From: an uncultured Eubacteriales bacterium
GTDB taxonomy: Bacteria; Bacillota; Clostridia; Oscillospirales; Acutalibacteraceae
Length of the DNA: 6,594 nt
Direction of reading: 5' to 3'
Assembly: GCA_934615635.1 (NCBI GenBank)
Contig: CAKTTT010000133.1
Span: 1 to 6,594, forward strand
Positions 5,109 to 6,594 of this stretch are shown piece after piece; within the stretch, counting starts at the first letter, position 1; each line of letters starts with the position of its first letter. Position numbers and translations under genes: made by a program. Below the pieces are notes generated by a model. The model made no database searches, was not told where the DNA came from, and saw nothing but the letters and a program-made list of their open reading frames with translations.

Positions 5109-6594
5109 TGCGGTCTACCTCTCTCCAAAAAGTTTTCGATAACAAGTTGGATTTGTATTTTCTGCTCTTTTTTGTTCTGCAGCCCTTTATCGACATTTAT
5201 AAGGCCTTTTGGGGCGATACCCTCCAATTGGGCCCTTTTGCCGTGGAGGAGCTGCTGAACCTCCTGCTCGTACTCTTTCTTCTGATTCCGACCGTCCTGC
5301 GGATCGCGCGGGAAAAACAAGGGAGGAGCACCGTCAAATACATCGTCTATTTTGCGCTGATCGGCCTTTATCTCATTCTTCACAGCATCAATATCCATCA
5401 GTTTGATCAGCGCCTTTTCCCCGGCTCCTCCGTCAATTTTATCACGGAAACCTATTATATCTTCCGGGTTTACATCATCCCCCTGCTGCTGCTGTGCATC
5501 ATCTGGCAGAACGGCATAGAGGATAAAACCTTCTATCTGGCCGCCAAAATAGTGGTGCTGACCCTCTCCGGTATTATCGTGGCGACGAACCTCCTGGGGA
5601 TCTCCCTGGTGGCTTACAGCGTGGATAACCAATGGATCAAGGGCGGCTTTTTCTCCTGGTTTACCCTCGATCCCACCCAATCCCAGTCTCAGCTTCAGCT
5701 CTACACCTCGAAGGGATGGTTCTATTCCGCCAACCAGATCAGCGCCCTGCTTTTTTCCCTTTCTCCCATCATCGTTCTGGAAACCATTCGGAAAACGACC
5801 CTTCCCCATGTTCTGCTGCTTTGCCTGCAGGTGATTTCCATGGTGATGCTGGGAACCAGAACGGCTTCCATCGGCTGCATCCTGGTGATCGGGGCCATGC
5901 TGGTCATCGCGGTTTTCCTGCACCTGGTGAAGCTGGAAAAGGTCCGCCTTCTGCGGGTGGTGCCGGTTTTGCTGCTGGCGGCGGTGCTGGGTGGCACGCT
6001 GAATTATTTTACCCCCGTGCAGCAGGGCAAGCGGGCGGAAAGCCAAAAGGCTCCGGAGGATCGTCCCAACGCCGATATCAGCGTGGACGAGATCGAGAAC
6101 AACGGCGGAGCGCCGGGGATTTATTCCTTTGCCGACTACCTGGACAAATATGCGTATAACTATTATATCAACCCTTGGTTTCTGGATATCTATCCCGTAT
6201 CCGCCGATCAGGAATTCTGGAAGGCGGTGGTAAGCCGGGACCGGAATCTGAACGTGAACAATCGCGTTTTCAAGCAGGAGATGCTGGAGCGCATTACCCA
6301 GCGCAACAACCGCTGGCAGGATCGGCTGGTGGGCATCGGCTACACCACCAACGTTCCTTATACGGAAAGGGATTACGTTTATCAGTATTATATCTTCGGC
6401 GTACTGGGCTCCCTGCTGCTGATGGGCCCCTTTATCGCCGCGCTGCTCTATGCCGCTTATAAAATCCTACGGAATCTCAAAAAAAAGCTGACATTGGAAA
6501 ACTGCGCCGTGGGGATGGCTCTCTCCTGTATGTTGACGATGGCCTATCTGTCCGGCCATGTGTTCGGCATCGTGATCAATATGCTGTTTATGAG
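5108..6594 (+). CDS. O-antigen ligase/polymerase-like multi-pass membrane protein, cut by window edge
   Basis: An open frame runs from the ATG at 5108 to the window end, 495 codons without a stop, so the C-terminus is missing. The translation is strongly hydrophobic, with roughly ten or eleven predicted membrane segments. Examples are near residues 17-32, 45-62, 77-93, 118-133, 143-162, 210-225, 232-247, 254-272, 284-301 and 427-446. GWFYSANQIS (203-212) and LGTRTAS (248-254) resemble conserved blocks of the O-antigen-ligase-like family found in Bacillota. A polar stretch of about 120 residues (302-425), ending in VGIGYTTN and YTERDYVYQYY, matches the large extracytoplasmic loop where Wzy/WaaL proteins act on lipid-linked glycans. 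It probably polymerises repeat units or ligates a finished chain to a surface acceptor. Its place after LicD and a GT2 fits. Polymerase and ligase cannot be told apart from sequence alone. Confidence 0.82.
   Translation, partial: MRSTSLQKVFDNKLDLYFLLFFVLQPFIDIYKAFWGDTLQLGPFAVEELLNLLLVLFLLIPTVLRIAREKQGRSTVKYIVYFALIGLYLILHSINIHQFDQRLFPGSSVNFITETYYIFRVYIIPLLLLCIIWQNGIEDKTFYLAAKIVVLTLSGIIVATNLLGISLVAYSVDNQWIKGGFFSWFTLDPTQSQSQLQLYTSKGWFYSANQISALLFSLSPIIVLETIRKTTLPHVLLLCLQVISMVMLGTRTASIGCILVIGAMLVIAVFLHLVKLEKVRLLRVVPVLLLAAVLGGTLNYFTPVQQGKRAESQKAPEDRPNADISVDEIENNGGAPGIYSFADYLDKYAYNYYINPWFLDIYPVSADQEFWKAVVSRDRNLNVNNRVFKQEMLERITQRNNRWQDRLVGIGYTTNVPYTERDYVYQYYIFGVLGSLLLMGPFIAALLYAAYKILRNLKKKLTLENCAVGMALSCMLTMAYLSGHVFGIVINMLFM

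Noticed and set aside
5039..6046. 335-codon minus-strand open frame opposite the membrane protein gene
   Set aside because: It is rich in Gln, His, Asp and Gly, the typical antisense of a hydrophobic membrane protein. It has no motif, and the plus-strand frame is continuous with operon spacing and a ribosome site.

Overview
The window looks like a piece of chromosome from a Gram-positive, probably clostridial (Bacillota) organism of moderately high GC. The support is family-level: consensus sigma-A-type promoters, strong Shine-Dalgarno (SD) sites, GTG and possibly TTG starts, a XylR/NagC-type ROK regulator beside a sugar operon, and a LicD / family 2 glycosyltransferase / O-antigen-ligase-like gene set. 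I cannot name the genus.

Left part (1-1826, minus strand): a three-gene sugar catabolism operon transcribed leftward: a PfkB-family sugar kinase, a cupin-fold D-lyxose/D-mannose-type ketol isomerase, and the N-terminal 83 residues of a class II aldolase that runs off the left edge. Isomerase, kinase and aldolase together form a complete isomerise-phosphorylate-cleave module. D-lyxose (through D-xylulose) or D-mannose (through D-fructose) are the candidate substrates. This assignment is inferred from families and context.

Middle (1827-3095): a short divergent intergenic region followed by a ROK-family repressor on the plus strand. The intergenic region holds two sigma-A-type promoters that face away from each other and overlap almost completely. 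They share a perfect palindromic -10 core, and their -35 boxes form the arms of one inverted repeat. A separate small inverted repeat overlaps the rok -35 box and the start of the kinase transcript, a good place for an autoregulatory operator. The simplest model is that the ROK protein controls both itself and the sugar operon.

Right part (3096-6594, plus strand): after a 191-base gap with a near-consensus extended -10 promoter, three tightly packed genes encode a LicD-family nucleotidyltransferase-fold protein, a family 2 glycosyltransferase, and a multi-pass O-antigen ligase/polymerase-like membrane protein that is cut by the right edge (at least 495 residues). Together they look like the start of a cell-surface polysaccharide or teichoic-acid-like glycan operon. 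It has no evident functional link to the sugar operon.

I see no tRNA, rRNA, CRISPR array, transposase, attachment site or clear terminator. I do not find convincing evidence of an entirely new system. The most unusual features are the symmetric divergent promoter and the unassigned isomerase-kinase-aldolase route.
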